A stretch of 64,000 nucleotides of DNA from Mercurialis annua (GCF_937616625.2 NC_065575.1:2921501-2985500); one strand, 5' to 3'; counted from the stretch's first letter, positions 36,559-48,341 are shown. Numbers and translations: made by a program. Notes: a model not told the origin generated them from the sequence alone.

Positions 36559-38407
36559 CTAATCATCTTCACTCTCCCTTTCTCGATCTTCCAAAAAGTC
36601 TTCAGCCGGGTCATATACAATCATGTTGGGGAAAAGTTCTAAGAAGTCACCTTTGACTTTTTCTCTCAGATCTGTGTACGGAATAAGCCCTTTCAAAATT
36701 ACTCGAAATGGCAAAGATAATGGAATATCCGGAGATTGTCTCATCTCCTCATATATGTCCATTGCTTCTGATGGCAGCCCGCTGTCTAAGAAGGCCCTGA
36801 TGATGTCTCCAAATGTATGCTGGTCGAACAAAACACCCTCGCTTTTCAAATCTTCCCAGACCAACTTTGCTTCATCTACCTTTTTGTTTCTTGCAAGCAT
36901 CATAAGCATGTCTCTGTAGAAAAACATGTCTGACCGATACCATATTTCTTTGCGCACTATGTCATACAACTGGACATACAAAGATATCATAAAAATTTCA
37001 TTTGCAGAAAAAGAAAATGAGAAAACAATTGCAGTAATATCATACAACAAAGTGTTTTTATCCTTCTAAAATAATGAAGCTATGACAATCATCACATAAG
37101 TACACACACATACATGCAGAGTAGAAAGAGAAAATTATTCATTCACCAGTAGTATATCGCAAGAAAACACCATTTAGACCCCCTACCTGCCGAATAACTC
37201 AAGTACTTAAAACATACATAAACCCGAAAATAGTGAACAGAAAATGATGAAGTGTTGTGAGTGTTCTAGCAAAATAGCTCATGAGGAACATTTCCAAACA
37301 AAAAGAGTAAACTTTAACTGTTTTTTCTTCACCATTTCTCTAGTTATGCAGCTATAAATCCAGCAGGGAAAAAATATATTTAGCTTCTAAAGCTCAGCAT
37401 CACGCTTTAACGTTTCAAATTGTTCCGAAAAAACGAATAACAGCGACACCAAGTCCAGAATAACTAGACACTCTAAACTATAAGGCTCAGCTAATCAAGC
37501 TACAAGAATCATCTAATCAAATCAATATTAGACTGGTTATGCTATCCTGTGCAGCAGCCACTTCTAATTGAACAAAACAAAAAAAAATGTTTTCTCCGTT
37601 TCAGATTTAATATTTGATGCTCGTCGTCACAGCCCAAAAGTAACATTTGCTGGACCACAGCGGCATGCTCATCGTCCATTCGAACAATATATCCAATAAT
37701 GTCATAAATCATGTATTTGACAAAACCGAGCATTGCCCTATAATAAATGGAACAACATTTCATACTCATGGAATGATTAATCATAACTTCACACGCATTT
37801 CGTTTAAATCTCCGATAAAACTAAAATCGACTCTATAATTTTCTATTGTTTTGAATAACATTGAACTCATAGTAACTATAAATAGGTAAAACATTCTAAT
37901 TAGTAATAATTAAAGATTCCACAATTATAAAAATGACGTGGCACAACGGTTACGTTAATATTCGATAAACAATTAATTAATTTATCTAAAACCTAACAAA
38001 GAAATTGATCAAAAACAAACCTTCATGGACAGGAAAACCTGATCTTGCCGTTGAAACTCGAAGAGAACCGAGACGAGATCAGATTTGAGGAGACGAGAAA
38101 CATGCGACTTAATGAACCGGTCGAGACGAACCGGATTTGATTGTAATCTTTTGAGCTCTTTGGTAATAATTAACCCCTCTTTTCCCATCTCTTTCTTTCG
38201 CCTCCATATTGATAAACTAGGTTTCGACGACGAATTTGAAACAATGTGTCGCGAGAAAGTAAATAGCTGCTGTATTTTAGAAAATGATGTCGTTTTGCTT
38301 TTGGTTCTCAGTGCAAACTCTGAAACTATCCGCCACATAGGTTTAACGAAACGCCGTCGTAGCGGTGCTGTTCGGAGACATAGAGTGTATACTAACCTCG
38401 ATTTCAA
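36559..38407 (-). CDS. THA8-like pentatricopeptide repeat protein (At1g62350 type)
   Basis: Two exons on the minus strand: 38,021-38,407 and 36,559-36,969, joined in phase (265 aa) across a 1,051-bp intron. Exon 1 ends RQDQVFLSMK and exon 2 begins LYDIVRKEIWYRSDMFFYRD. The conserved block SIWRRKKEMGKEGL and the exon 2 text (LARNKKVDEAKLVWEDLK, FDQHTFGDIIRAFLDSGLP, PFRVILKGLIPY, ELFPNMIVYDP) match, from memory, the short PPR proteins At1g62350 and At3g46870 related to THA8, a group I associate with organellar group II intron splicing. The N-terminus is basic and Ser/Thr-rich, fitting an organelle presequence. The start codon is uncertain: the first in-frame Met is used, and MWRIVSEF is a later option. 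The protein has only about four PPR motifs, as usual in this group. Confidence 0.88.
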
Positions 38408-38473
38408 GCTCCTCGTACGCTGCTGAGAATAGCGGTGCTGTTCGGAGACATAGAAAATGATGTCGTTTTGCTT
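38361..38473. repeat. Micro-duplication at the PPR gene 5' end
   Basis: AGCGGTGCTGTTCGGAGACA-TAG at 38,361-38,383 recurs at 38,431-38,453, where it runs straight into AAAATGATGTCGTTTTGCTT, a copy of 38,281-38,300. Both source pieces meet at a shared TAG. The second copy lies just outside the coding start. Confidence 0.7.
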
Positions 38474-38517
38474 GTAGTAAATTTTTAAAAAATAAGATAG
38501 ATTAGTTTTTATAAAAA

Positions 38518-39021
38518 GGCCTAATATCTTAAAAAAAAACGACCTTTTAACCCTTTTTCAATCATACCCTGACATTGAAAATTTGTCAATTTTACCCTAT
38601 TTTGTATTTTTGTGTTTCAATTGTACCCTGAAAAATTAAATTAACATCTTTTGCATTTGGAAATTTGTTTAAAACATTCTCCATGTCTCACATATATTAA
38701 TTGTATATTTTTAAAATTTATTTAAATTTAGTTAAATTAATTAAGAATTTAAATTAGTGTTAATTTGATTATGGTTTTTAGTTAGTTTTTAAAAATAAAG
38801 GATTTATTTGTACTTTTTTGAATAAAAAAGAATTTAATTTCATGTTTAGACTTAATTAATTGAATGATTTCATCATTTAAGTAACAAAATTAACAAAAAT
38901 TAAAATATTGAGGTACAATTGAAAACGGAAAATTCAAAAGTGGGTAAAATTGACAAATTTTCAACGTCGGGGTGGAATTGAAAAAAAGTTTAAAGGTGAG
39001 GGGTTTTTGAGTGATTAGGCT
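38518..39021. mobile_element. Mutator-type MITE with 9-bp TSD TTATAAAAA
   Basis: Exact duplication TTATAAAAA at 38,509-38,517 and 39,022-39,030. The ends are GGCCTAATATCTTAAAAA and ATTAGGCT. Inverted repeats of about 140 bp share GAAAATTTGTCAATTTTACCC and CAATTGTACC. It resembles the element at 1143-2049 in ends, in the ACCCT/GTACC text and in a TATAAA-like target. No ORF. Confidence 0.8.
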
Positions 39022-39052
39022 TTATAAAAAATAGTATTTTGAAAATATAGTA

Positions 39053-40433
39053 GGGCTTTTTACATAAACATCTAATATTTACAAAAATATTACTTTTATA
39101 CGGGTAAGAGTTTTCAATATGAAAACTACCATCCACGCTGGAGATTATTACTTTTATACGGAACTAATATATATACTACTCCAAGTCAAACACTCATAAA
39201 TCAAATAATTTTCTCTCTCCTCAAATTTCTCTCTCCTTTCTCTCCTTTTGTTTTTCGCACCAATCCGCCTCCGCCGTTCCATTTCCATCGTTTCTCTTCC
39301 ATTGTTCCACCTCTGCAGTTCCGTCTTCGTCTCGCCGTCATCTTTCTTTTAACGTTTTGATTTCAGATTTGAATTTTTTTTTTCTTTTTTTTCATTTTCA
39401 TATCTGTAATTTGTCAAAAAAATTTACTGTTTTTTCACCATTAAACATGTATAAAAGAGTATCTTTAGAGAATCTAATACTCATTTCATGTTATGTAGAA
39501 TAATTTTGTAATTTTATGGAATAAAATTCTATTATTTCTGCATTTTTCTTGTGTTTCTGCGTTTTTTTTTAATTCTGCAGAACGATTTGTTGATGATGAT
39601 TGATTGTTGACTTATTGTAATTTCACAGTGTTGTTGATTTTATGTTGACTTTATATTGATATTATGTTGATATCAACTGATTTTTTTTATTTTAACATTG
39701 GCAAATAAGATAATATTACTTGTGAAATAAACTAAAAAATTACATTAAATTAAATTGAGACTAGATAATGATATGGTAGCATCAGGGAAGAAGACAAATA
39801 ATGAAGCTGAATTATTGTAATGATATAGTGTTGACATTGTGTTAATTTTCGGTTGATATTTTGTTGATTTTAGCATTGGTGAAAAAGAAAATGATGATGT
39901 TAAATTATTATAGTGTTATAATGTTGATCTTATATTGATGTTGCGTTAATATTTTATTGATATTTAGTTGATTTTATCATTAACGAAAAAGAACACATTA
40001 TATGTGAAAATAAAATAAAAAAATTGAAATTAAATTGAAAAAATGTTGGGAAAAAAAATTAGTATAAAAAAGATTGAAAAAATGTAAATTAGTTAGTTTA
40101 TTACATATGTTGATTTCGTGTTGATTTCATGTTGATATTAAAACTAACGAAAAACATCAACAGTAAAAAAAAGTCAAAATCCAAAAAAAATTAAAAAATC
40201 AAAAAAATTTAAAATTAAAATATATGATAAATATTAAGTGCAGGAATATAATGGTGAAAAAAAATCAAAAATGATGAAAGAAAATGTTGAAAAATGGGAG
40301 TTAATATAAGAAGTAAAGTTTTTGTCAAAAAGTAGTATAAAAGAAAAGAAAGTTGGTATGAAATGTAAAGATTTAAAAGGGGTAGTACAAAAGTAAATGT
40401 TGGAGAAAATATAGTATTTCATATAAAAAGCCC
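39053..40433. mobile_element. 1.4-kb non-autonomous Mutator-like element with 9-bp TSD AATATAGTA
   Basis: Exact duplication AATATAGTA at 39,044-39,052 and 40,434-40,442. The ends are GGGCTTTTTACATAAA and, reverse complemented, GGGCTTTTTATATGAAA. The interior is AT-rich with many TGTTGAT(A/T)TT motifs between about 39,590 and 40,150 and no convincing ORF. It begins 22 bp after the previous MITE's target duplication. Confidence 0.8.
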
Positions 40434-40442
40434 AATATAGTA

Positions 40443-40625
40443 TACATTGTTTAGGAAATGATTAAAATTTGAATATACATGATTATTATAACGTTTTGTA
40501 ATTTAAAATAGTACATAAAAATTATATTTTGAGTTTTATTTTAGAAATTGTTATAATTTTTAATGAGTAACCTGTGAATATTAGAAATTTATTTTAGAAA
40601 TAAGAGTAACATTTATTCATGACAA
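40443..40625. other. AT-rich sequence 5' of the MULE transposase
   Basis: No gene seen. It should contain the left end of the MULE carrying the transposase, but no terminal inverted repeat could be matched. Confidence 0.3.
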
Positions 40626-41985
40626 ATGCTTGTAGCAATGACGACAATCGATTTGTCACTTGTGATATGGTTTGACGGTAGCATTGTAAACTCTCCCCGT
40701 GGAGTAGAATATTTTGGGGGTAGTTATGTGCAAGTGTCGTTGACTGGAAGAATAAATTTTCAAGAGTTGGTTGATATTTGTGGATCGGCAATATTCAGTG
40801 CCGTGAGCCCGGTGGAGATCAGCAAGATATATTTCCGGGTACCTCATGTTCAAGGGGAACAAATATATTCCTATTCGTTGTTGGATGTCCAGGACGACCC
40901 ACATGTATGTGTTATTCTGACCGAGGCAGGTCGCATGCCAGCACTAAGATTTTTAGAGTTGTACGTGGAGTACCGCAAGGCGGTTGTTGAAGATATTTCT
41001 ATTGATCAACTGCATATATTTGCTTCTAGTGAGTCGGAAAGGGACAATGAGGAAAAAGGAGAACACGATCACTACGAGAGCGAAGAGGAGAATATGGAAG
41101 ACATACTCATTGTTGCTGAACCTAGTAATGTAGGAGAAAATACAGTGTACCAGTCTCGACTGCCGGCACATGTTAGACGTGCAGATCTCGAATTTACGTC
41201 GACTTGGACTCATGGGAAAAGCCAAAAGTTGAGTGGGAGAGGGGGATGGAGTTTGAAGCAGGGATGACTTTCTCGAGCCGAGAAGCTGTTCGGGCTTGTG
41301 CTGTTACCTATTCGGTGGACAATGTAAGAGAGTTCAAGAGTTGTCGGACGACGCACACGACAATAGTTTTCGTTTGCAAGCACAAAGAGATATGCCCATG
41401 GTGGCTGCGTGCCACACTTCTTCAGAAAACCAACACATGGACGTTGGCAAGATATATCGGGCCACACACATGCGATATGCAAGTGTCAGTTCGTCACCAC
41501 CGGAATTTTGGGATTGCTTAGATCGCCAATTATATTCAGACGCAAGTGCTAGGTCAGCGTGACATACGGATCAAGACGTTGATTGCGGGACTACTCGAAT
41601 TTACTGGAGTAGCTCTTCCGTATAAAAGGGTGTGGTACGGCAAAGAGAGGGCAATCTGCAGCGTTTATGGGGACTGGGAATACAATTACAGTCAACTGAC
41701 AAAGTTCATGGATAATGTGGTGCAAGTGAATCCTGGATCCTTCTGGCATGGCGAAGGTATGAAATCTATTAGTATTGTGGATTTCAATGTGCGTACATTA
41801 AGTAGATTTAATTCTAACAATATCCATTTCCAACAGGCCCAATATCTGAGTGCGGCGGGCTTCAATGTAGAATTTTCCAACGGATGTTCTAGACGTTCTT
41901 CCTGATGGTGGACGGATTTCCGTTTTGCAAGCCAGTTCTATTCATCGACGACACCCACTTATGCGGCAAATATAAGCTGCACATG
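40626..41985 (+). pseudogene. MULE (MuDR-type) transposase, 5' part
   Basis: The N-terminal part reads as a plant MuDR-like transposase: an initial domain (MTTIDLSLVIWFDG...), an acidic linker, then the MuDR DNA-binding-type block (WERGMEFEAGMTFSSREAVR, CPWWLRATLLQ, GPHTCDM) and the start of the MULE catalytic domain (KPVLFIDDTHLCGKYK). It is dead: a frameshift lies near 41,205-41,215, there are in-frame TAG codons at 41,519-41,521 and 41,890-41,892, and the solo LTR is inserted after 41,985. A short intron near 41,790-41,838 is possible. The transposase would cut and paste DNA at terminal inverted repeats. Confidence 0.8.
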
Positions 41986-42090
41986 TGTAATACCCCAAAA
42001 TAATTAATTAGCTAATTGGACCACGTGTCCAGTTTTGAGTCGTAGAAGTGGCAATATTGGAAAGTTTTCCGATAAACAAATTTTAGTAAG

Positions 42091-43706
42091 TGATAGGAGT
42101 AAAATTACTCCTATATTCCGAGTCGTTTCTAAGCGTATTTAATCACTTTTATCGTATTATGCATACATTATTTAGTATTTTTATGCTTTATGGTGTGTGT
42201 TAGTGTTTCAAGGATTATTTAGTGATTATGGAGCATTTTGAGCAATAAAGAGTATAAATCGTGGATTAGATCGAGGTCGTGAAGCTTGGGAATGAAGAAA
42301 GCACATTTGCACACATGAAAATCTGACCCCGGCGCATTCATTGGCAATTTTGGAGCAGATAATGACTTCAAATGACTTTATGTTCTTCATAAGAAATAAA
42401 GTAGACATCCTAAGCTTTCCAGCGGTTCAAGAACCGACTCATTTGGAGTTTTCTACATCGAGTTATGAAGTTTTGAAGTTAGTAGTTTTGCAGCTGAAAT
42501 TGTGTCTCGAACGGGAAAGAGTGTCCCGAACGAGAGCTTTGCTCTCGGTTACAAGTTTTTCGAACGGAACAAAGGGCTTCCCGTTCGAGACCATGTGAAA
42601 ATTGGCTGTGTCTCGAACGGAACCAAGGGCTTCCCGAACGGAACAAGAGTAAAACACGCATGCTTCAGGATTTGATTTGGAGTGAAATTCTTCCTCAACT
42701 CACAATTACAACTCCTATTACAAATTGATTTGCAATACAAATTAGAAGACTCCGGAACTTCTCCTACTATATAAAGACCTTGTACTAGACTCAATTTAAG
42801 ATATAGAATAAATTAGATTAGATTAGTTATAGTTTAGTTTTTATTAAATAGCTTTTAGTTTAGTTTTTTCCAGCAGTTTATAAGTAGTTTATAACTAGTT
42901 TCTGCAAGACGATTGTTGAAGATTTCAAGTTTAATCAAGACGATTCTTTCCGAAATTGACAACTCCGGTATTTATTGTTTAATTATGCTTTCTTCTTCAT
43001 CATCCTTCTTGTTTTGTTTCAGTTTTAATATGTGTAACTAAAACCCTTGTTCGAGGGTTGATATGAACTTATAAATTGGTAATTATTTGGATTGGATGGA
43101 TTAGTGTTAATTCGTGTCTTAATTATTAATCTTATTGCTTGGATTAAATTAGCTACTTAGTTCATGATTTTGTGTTTAATTAACTAATTGAGAGATTGTT
43201 AATTAAATAGACATAGATAATTAAGAACTTAGAGAAAAACGCCGTGAGAGCGGGTTGGAATTTAGGTAGTCATTGAGTTTGCTTCATAATTATAATTTGA
43301 TTATTTAATTCAGTTTTAATATCGTGAGAGCGAGTTAATAATTGGTTAGGTAATTAGGTTGTGATTTTATTTGGATCTTTGAGGCTTGAGAGGGCGGGAT
43401 TCGGTGCTTTAGAATAGCTCGATTCACGATAAAATCGCTAAGAAATCCTATTCCATAATTTTGCTTATTTATTTGGGATTATCAATCCTTGAGCTTTTTA
43501 ATCTTATTGTTTTAAATCATATTTTATTATTTGTTTTCAGTTTATATTAGTTTAATTAAATTACAAATCCTATTGATTTTTCTAGCTAGCCGATTAAAGA
43601 ATATTTGAAATTAGTGATTAAGTCCATTGTCTCTGTGGGATCGATACTTGGTCTTCCAAGTTATATTACTTGAGCGATATCGTACACTTGCGATTATTTG
43701 CCAACA
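42091..43706 (+). repeat. 5' LTR of the Athila-like element
   Basis: Starts TGATAGGAGTAAAATTACTCC and ends TTATTTGCCAACA. It carries CGAACG-type repeats at 42,508-42,640 and TACTATATAAAGACC near 42,769, a likely promoter TATA box. Confidence 0.92.
42767..42778 (+). promoter_or_regulatory. Probable TATA box in the 5' LTR
   Basis: TACTATATAAAG lies in the middle of the LTR with no better candidate nearby. The identical copy in the 3' LTR is near 47,400. The transcription start is inferred, not shown. Confidence 0.45.
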
Positions 43707-43712
43707 AGTTTT

Positions 43713-43730
43713 TGGCGCCGTTGCCGGGGA
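43713..43730 (+). other. Primer binding site, tRNA-Asp type
   Basis: TGGCGCCGTTGCCGGGGA, 6 bp after the 5' LTR, is complementary to the tRNA-Asp 3' end. It primes minus-strand cDNA in Athila-type elements. Confidence 0.9.
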
Positions 43731-43871
43731 CAATTGCGTATTTAATAAATTAAGAGTATTATATTCTTGATTGTGTTAGCTTTTATTTTCTGTTTTTTAT
43801 TTTTATTTTTTTGTGTTTATTGAATTTTACGTGGGGTGTTCTTGTTTTTGGGTGTGCAGGAAATTTGATAT

Positions 43872-44909
43872 TTGTTGGTTTTTCCTCAATTTGTTTTTGG
43901 TGTACCTATTTTGGAAAGAGTAATGGCATGGAATCAAAATTATATGCAGTACCAAAATTTTCAGTATAACTGTGAAATTTGTGGGGATTTTGGTCATACT
44001 CGAGCTGACTGTCATGTACTCTATCCAGATTGGAATGGACATGTCAACTATATGGGTGATCAATGGCAAGCTAGTGAAACTTATGGTTGGAACGATACTT
44101 GGGAGAACTTCAATGAAAATTTGAACTTTAATTCAAGTTATCACCTACATCAAAACGAATGGGATTTCAATTCCAACTTTGATAATGAACCACAACAATC
44201 ACCGGATTTTCAGCAAAATTGGAATGTGGATGAAGGAAGCAAGATTGACGAATTCATTGAGGAGATGAGAACCGGTTTCCAAAATCAAGCCGCGGTCAAC
44301 CACCGTCTTGAGACGCAAATTTCTCAATTGGCTATTTTGATTCAAAATTTAGCTCAAGATGGTCTACCATCTACAACAGAATCAAATCTAAAAGAGCAAG
44401 TAAAAGTAATTGAGCTTCGAAGCGGAAAATCACTTGACAATCCGCATGTTACGAAGGTGGTTCAAGTTGACGATGTGCCGATCAATAGTGACGATGAGAT
44501 GGCTGAAACTCCATATGTCAATGCCTTAGTTGGACATCATCCAACAAAGGTACATGTAGATGCCGAAAAAGAACAGTGTGAGGATGGTGAACTTGAAACT
44601 CCGATTTTCCACCCAATTACAACATCCATGAGCTTAAATAATGAAAGTGGAGAGCAATTTGGTATTACGGTACTCTACAAGGAATTTAATAAAACCTTTG
44701 ATTTTAAAGATCCATTCTTAGAAGGGTTTGATTCCGAGTATGATGGAAATAATACTAAATATATGGATATGCTTCATACTCCTCATGTTCCCTACTACAG
44801 AGTACAAGCATACTCTATATCATCCGAGTTTTATTTGAAGGAGCCAACAAGGAAAAAGAGGAAGAAGATGCTACCAAGACGGCTTCCTCATGTTAGGTTG
44901 TATTTTTAG
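43872..44909 (+). CDS. Gag-like protein of the Athila-like element, capsid missing
   Basis: An open frame of 345 codons (or from MAWNQN at 43,923) starts only ~140 bp after the PBS. A CCHC zinc knuckle, CEICGDFGHTRADC (C-x2-C-x4-H-x4-C, residues 34-47), lies near the N-terminus. Next come Asn/Trp/Gln-rich sequence, a short coiled-coil-like piece (AAVNHRLETQISQLAILIQN) and ELRSGK, a motif common after gag in Athila polyproteins. The capsid normally before the knuckle is absent, and no protease or polymerase follows. The C-terminus is basic (RKKRKKMLPRR). The frame is intact, which may only reflect youth. Whether it binds element RNA is unknown. Confidence 0.75.
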   Translation: MLVFPQFVFGVPILERVMAWNQNYMQYQNFQYNCEICGDFGHTRADCHVLYPDWNGHVNYMGDQWQASETYGWNDTWENFNENLNFNSSYHLHQNEWDFNSNFDNEPQQSPDFQQNWNVDEGSKIDEFIEEMRTGFQNQAAVNHRLETQISQLAILIQNLAQDGLPSTTESNLKEQVKVIELRSGKSLDNPHVTKVVQVDDVPINSDDEMAETPYVNALVGHHPTKVHVDAEKEQCEDGELETPIFHPITTSMSLNNESGEQFGITVLYKEFNKTFDFKDPFLEGFDSEYDGNNTKYMDMLHTPHVPYYRVQAYSISSEFYLKEPTRKKRKKMLPRRLPHVRLYF

Positions 44910-46695
44910 CAACCTTACGCGAAGAGTCTAGCTTTAGACTCTAACTAAAGCGCACTTGGGAGGCAATCCCAAGAGGTATTTTTTTTTTTTTTTTTTTTCA
45001 TCTTACACTCATGTTTTTCAATTTTTTTATTTCATTACACTGAGGACATTGCATGAAATAGTGTGAGGATGGGGGAAAAACATATCGTTTAGTTAGGATT
45101 TTTTTATTATTGTTTGTTTATTTATGTTTTCTTAGGTTTAATTTGTTTTTTTTTAGTTTGTTTTTCTTGTGTTTTCATGCTTTAGTAGATTGTATTAGGG
45201 TGTTTTAGGATAGTCGTAGTTTTTTACAATGCCTTGTATTGCTTTAAATCTTTGTCTTTTAATTATGAAAGTGTTAGTTGATTTGGTGTGTATCTTAATT
45301 AATTTGTCAATCTTAGATTTCCCCGAATCAATGAATGTATAAACGCGACTTCTTAATTCGACAATTGATAAGCGATGCTTGCTTAATGACTTAATAATTC
45401 GTTGACATAATCCGATGAAATAAGGGTGAATTCAAAATTTAGACTTGTTCAAATCGTTGAAACATAATTGAATAACTTGATGCGGATTCATGACATGTTG
45501 ATTGTTTATTTTTATAGTCGTTTTTAAACTTTTGGCATGAGTAGCATAATTTAAGTAGGAATTGAGTTTATGGCATAACACTACACACTTTTGAGAGTTT
45601 TGAGCTTAATTTCCTTGTTGTGAGTGTTGATTTCATGTTTTATTCCTAGAACTTGCTCGGTGTCCGTTTAAAGTTACACGATTGAGTTTTCAACAATTAG
45701 ATGATTATGGCAATTAGGTATAACCTTTCTTTTAGACCACTTAAATAGACTACCCTTTATCCCTTAGATTACACCAATTTGAGCCTTAAACCTTTTTATT
45801 GTTTTTACCATATTTTACACATTTTACCGTTCTATGCTTTACCTCTTTTGTTTACCTTATCGACTTTATATATTATTTGTTATGATTATGATGAATATAG
45901 GTGATTAATAACTCAAGATTAGTGAAAAGAGAAAGTGAACTACATTGTGCTTAAAAGATAAAGTTACGCCTTAAAAAAAAGATTGAAAAAGAAAAAAAAA
46001 AAGATAGAAATTTGCAAGCAAAAAGCTTCAAAAAGAGAAAAATTCTGAGATTGCAAAAAGCAATGAGGAGAGCGTAATTCAAAAAAGAAAAGAAAGTTAT
46101 AAGTTCACATAAACGCAAAACCGGAGTTAGATCAACCTAGAAGTTAATAGTAGTAATAAATAGTATATTAAGTTGATAATTAGCCTTTGTTTAACCTTTT
46201 TACCTACCCTTTACCTTAGCCACATTACAACCCAATAAAAGACCATATGATTTTTGTTGATTACCGAATCAAGTAGCGGAGTCCGGGACTATGAGCAAGC
46301 TTATGGTGAGTATTCATGTTTTTCAATTGTGAGCTTTCTTTGTTATATACCCTGCTTGTTGAAATATTGATGCCATTAGCTTAGTTTTTACTAACTTGTG
46401 CTATGATTTGCCTAAGTGAAAAATTGATTATTTTCCATGTCCCGCAAATGATAGTGAAGCTTGAAGTGTGATTCAATTTGACCTTGTACTAATGAGTTAG
46501 TAACCGTTGTTATATTGAATTATGTCATAAAATTATTATTATTATTTGATTGCATCATTATTTAGTTGTCGGGTTTTAGAAGGTTGTTATTCATATTATT
46601 CATAGGGTCGGGGATTTCTTTGATTGATTTATTGTTAAGTTATATGCTAAGGATTTCTAACATATTTTGTAGAGTAAGATTTATTTCTTGCTTGA
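44910..46695 (+). other. Non-coding 3' internal region of the Athila-like element
   Basis: AT-rich with no usable reading frame. Includes a poly-T run near 44,980-44,998 and the GAGGACATTGCATG motif near 45,042. Takes the place of pol in full-length relatives. Confidence 0.6.
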
Positions 46696-46725
46696 GGACA
46701 AGCAAAGGGTAAGTGTGAGGATGTT
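46696..46725 (+). other. Polypurine-tract region of the Athila-like element
   Basis: GAGGACAAGCAAAGGGTAAG followed by TGTGAGGATGT lies directly before the 3' LTR and is the expected position of plus-strand priming. The tract is interrupted, so the exact primer is uncertain. Confidence 0.5.
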
Positions 46726-48341
46726 TGATAGGAGTAAAATTACTCCTATATTCCGAGTCGTTTCTAAGCGTATTTAATCACTTTTATCGTATTATGCATA
46801 CATTATTTAGTATTTTTATGCTTTATGGTGTGTGTTAGTGTTTCAAGGATTATTTAGTGATTATGGAGCATTTTGAGCAATAAAGAGTATAAATCGTGGA
46901 TTAGATCGAGGTCGTGAAGCTTGGGAATGAAGAAAGCACATTTGCACACATGAAAATCTGACCCCGGCGCATTCATTGGCAATTTTGGAGCAGATAATGA
47001 CTTCAAATGACTTTATGTTCTTCATAAGAAATAAAGTAGACATCCTAAGCTTTCCAGCGGTTCAAGAACCGACTCATTTGGAGTTTTCTACATCGAGTTA
47101 TGAAGTTTTGAAGTTAGTAGTTTTGCAGCTGAAATTGTGTCTCGAACGGGAAAGAGTGTCCCGAACGAGAGCTTTGCTCTCGGTTACAAGTTTTTCGAAC
47201 GGAACAAAGGGCTTCCCGTTCGAGACCATGTGAAAATTGGCTGTGTCTCGAACGGAACCAAGGGCTTCCCGAACGGAACAAGAGTAAAACACGCATGCTT
47301 CAGGATTTGATTTGGAGTGAAATTCTTCCTCAACTCACAATTACAACTCCTATTACAAATTGATTTGCAATACAAATTAGAAGACTCCGGAACTTCTCCT
47401 ACTATATAAAGACCTTGTACTAGACTCAATTTAAGATATAGAATAAATTAGATTAGATTAGTTATAGTTTAGTTTTTATTAAATAGCTTTTAGTTTAGTT
47501 TTTTCCAGCAGTTTATAAGTAGTTTATAACTAGTTTCTGCAAGACGATTGTTGAAGATTTCAAGTTTAATCAAGACGATTCTTTCCGAAATTGACAACTC
47601 CGGTATTTATTGTTTAATTATGCTTTCTTCTTCATCATCCTTCTTGTTTTGTTTCAGTTTTAATATGTGTAACTAAAACCCTTGTTCGAGGGTTGATATG
47701 AACTTATAAATTGGTAATTATTTGGATTGGATGGATTAGTGTTAATTCGTGTCTTAATTATTAATCTTATTGCTTGGATTAAATTAGCTACTTAGTTCAT
47801 GATTTTGTGTTTAATTAACTAATTGAGAGATTGTTAATTAAATAGACATAGATAATTAAGAACTTAGAGAAAAACGCCGTGAGAGCGGGTTGGAATTTAG
47901 GTAGTCATTGAGTTTGCTTCATAATTATAATTTGATTATTTAATTCAGTTTTAATATCGTGAGAGCGAGTTAATAATTGGTTAGGTAATTAGGTTGTGAT
48001 TTTATTTGGATCTTTGAGGCTTGAGAGGGCGGGATTCGGTGCTTTAGAATAGCTCGATTCACGATAAAATCGCTAAGAAATCCTATTCCATAATTTTGCT
48101 TATTTATTTGGGATTATCAATCCTTGAGCTTTTTAATCTTATTGTTTTAAATCATATTTTATTATTTGTTTTCAGTTTATATTAGTTTAATTAAATTACA
48201 AATCCTATTGATTTTTCTAGCTAGCCGATTAAAGAATATTTGAAATTAGTGATTAAGTCCATTGTCTCTGTGGGATCGATACTTGGTCTTCCAAGTTATA
48301 TTACTTGAGCGATATCGTACACTTGCGATTATTTGCCAACA
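46726..48341 (+). repeat. 3' LTR of the Athila-like element
   Basis: 1,616 bp, same length as the 5' LTR. Every stretch I compared was identical, including the positions and translations of all the chance open frames. Confidence 0.92.

Larger units (their letters stand above)
42091..48341 (+). mobile_element. Non-autonomous Athila-like Ty3/gypsy retrotransposon
   Basis: A complete 6,251-bp element with 5-bp duplication GTAAG (42,086-42,090 and 48,342-48,346). The LTRs 42,091-43,706 and 46,726-48,341 are both 1,616 bp and look identical, so the insertion is young. The PBS fits tRNA-Asp, as in Athila. The internal 3 kb holds only a gag-like remnant. Lineage-typical motifs follow: GAGGACATTGCATGAAAT near 45,042 and CTTGAGGACAAGCAAAGGG just before the 3' LTR. 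It lacks protease, reverse transcriptase, RNase H and integrase, so it must be mobilised in trans. Confidence 0.9.

Noticed and set aside
40656..40904. Minus-strand frames over the transposase
   Set aside because: Antisense shadows of the MULE coding region, which has family motifs on the plus strand.
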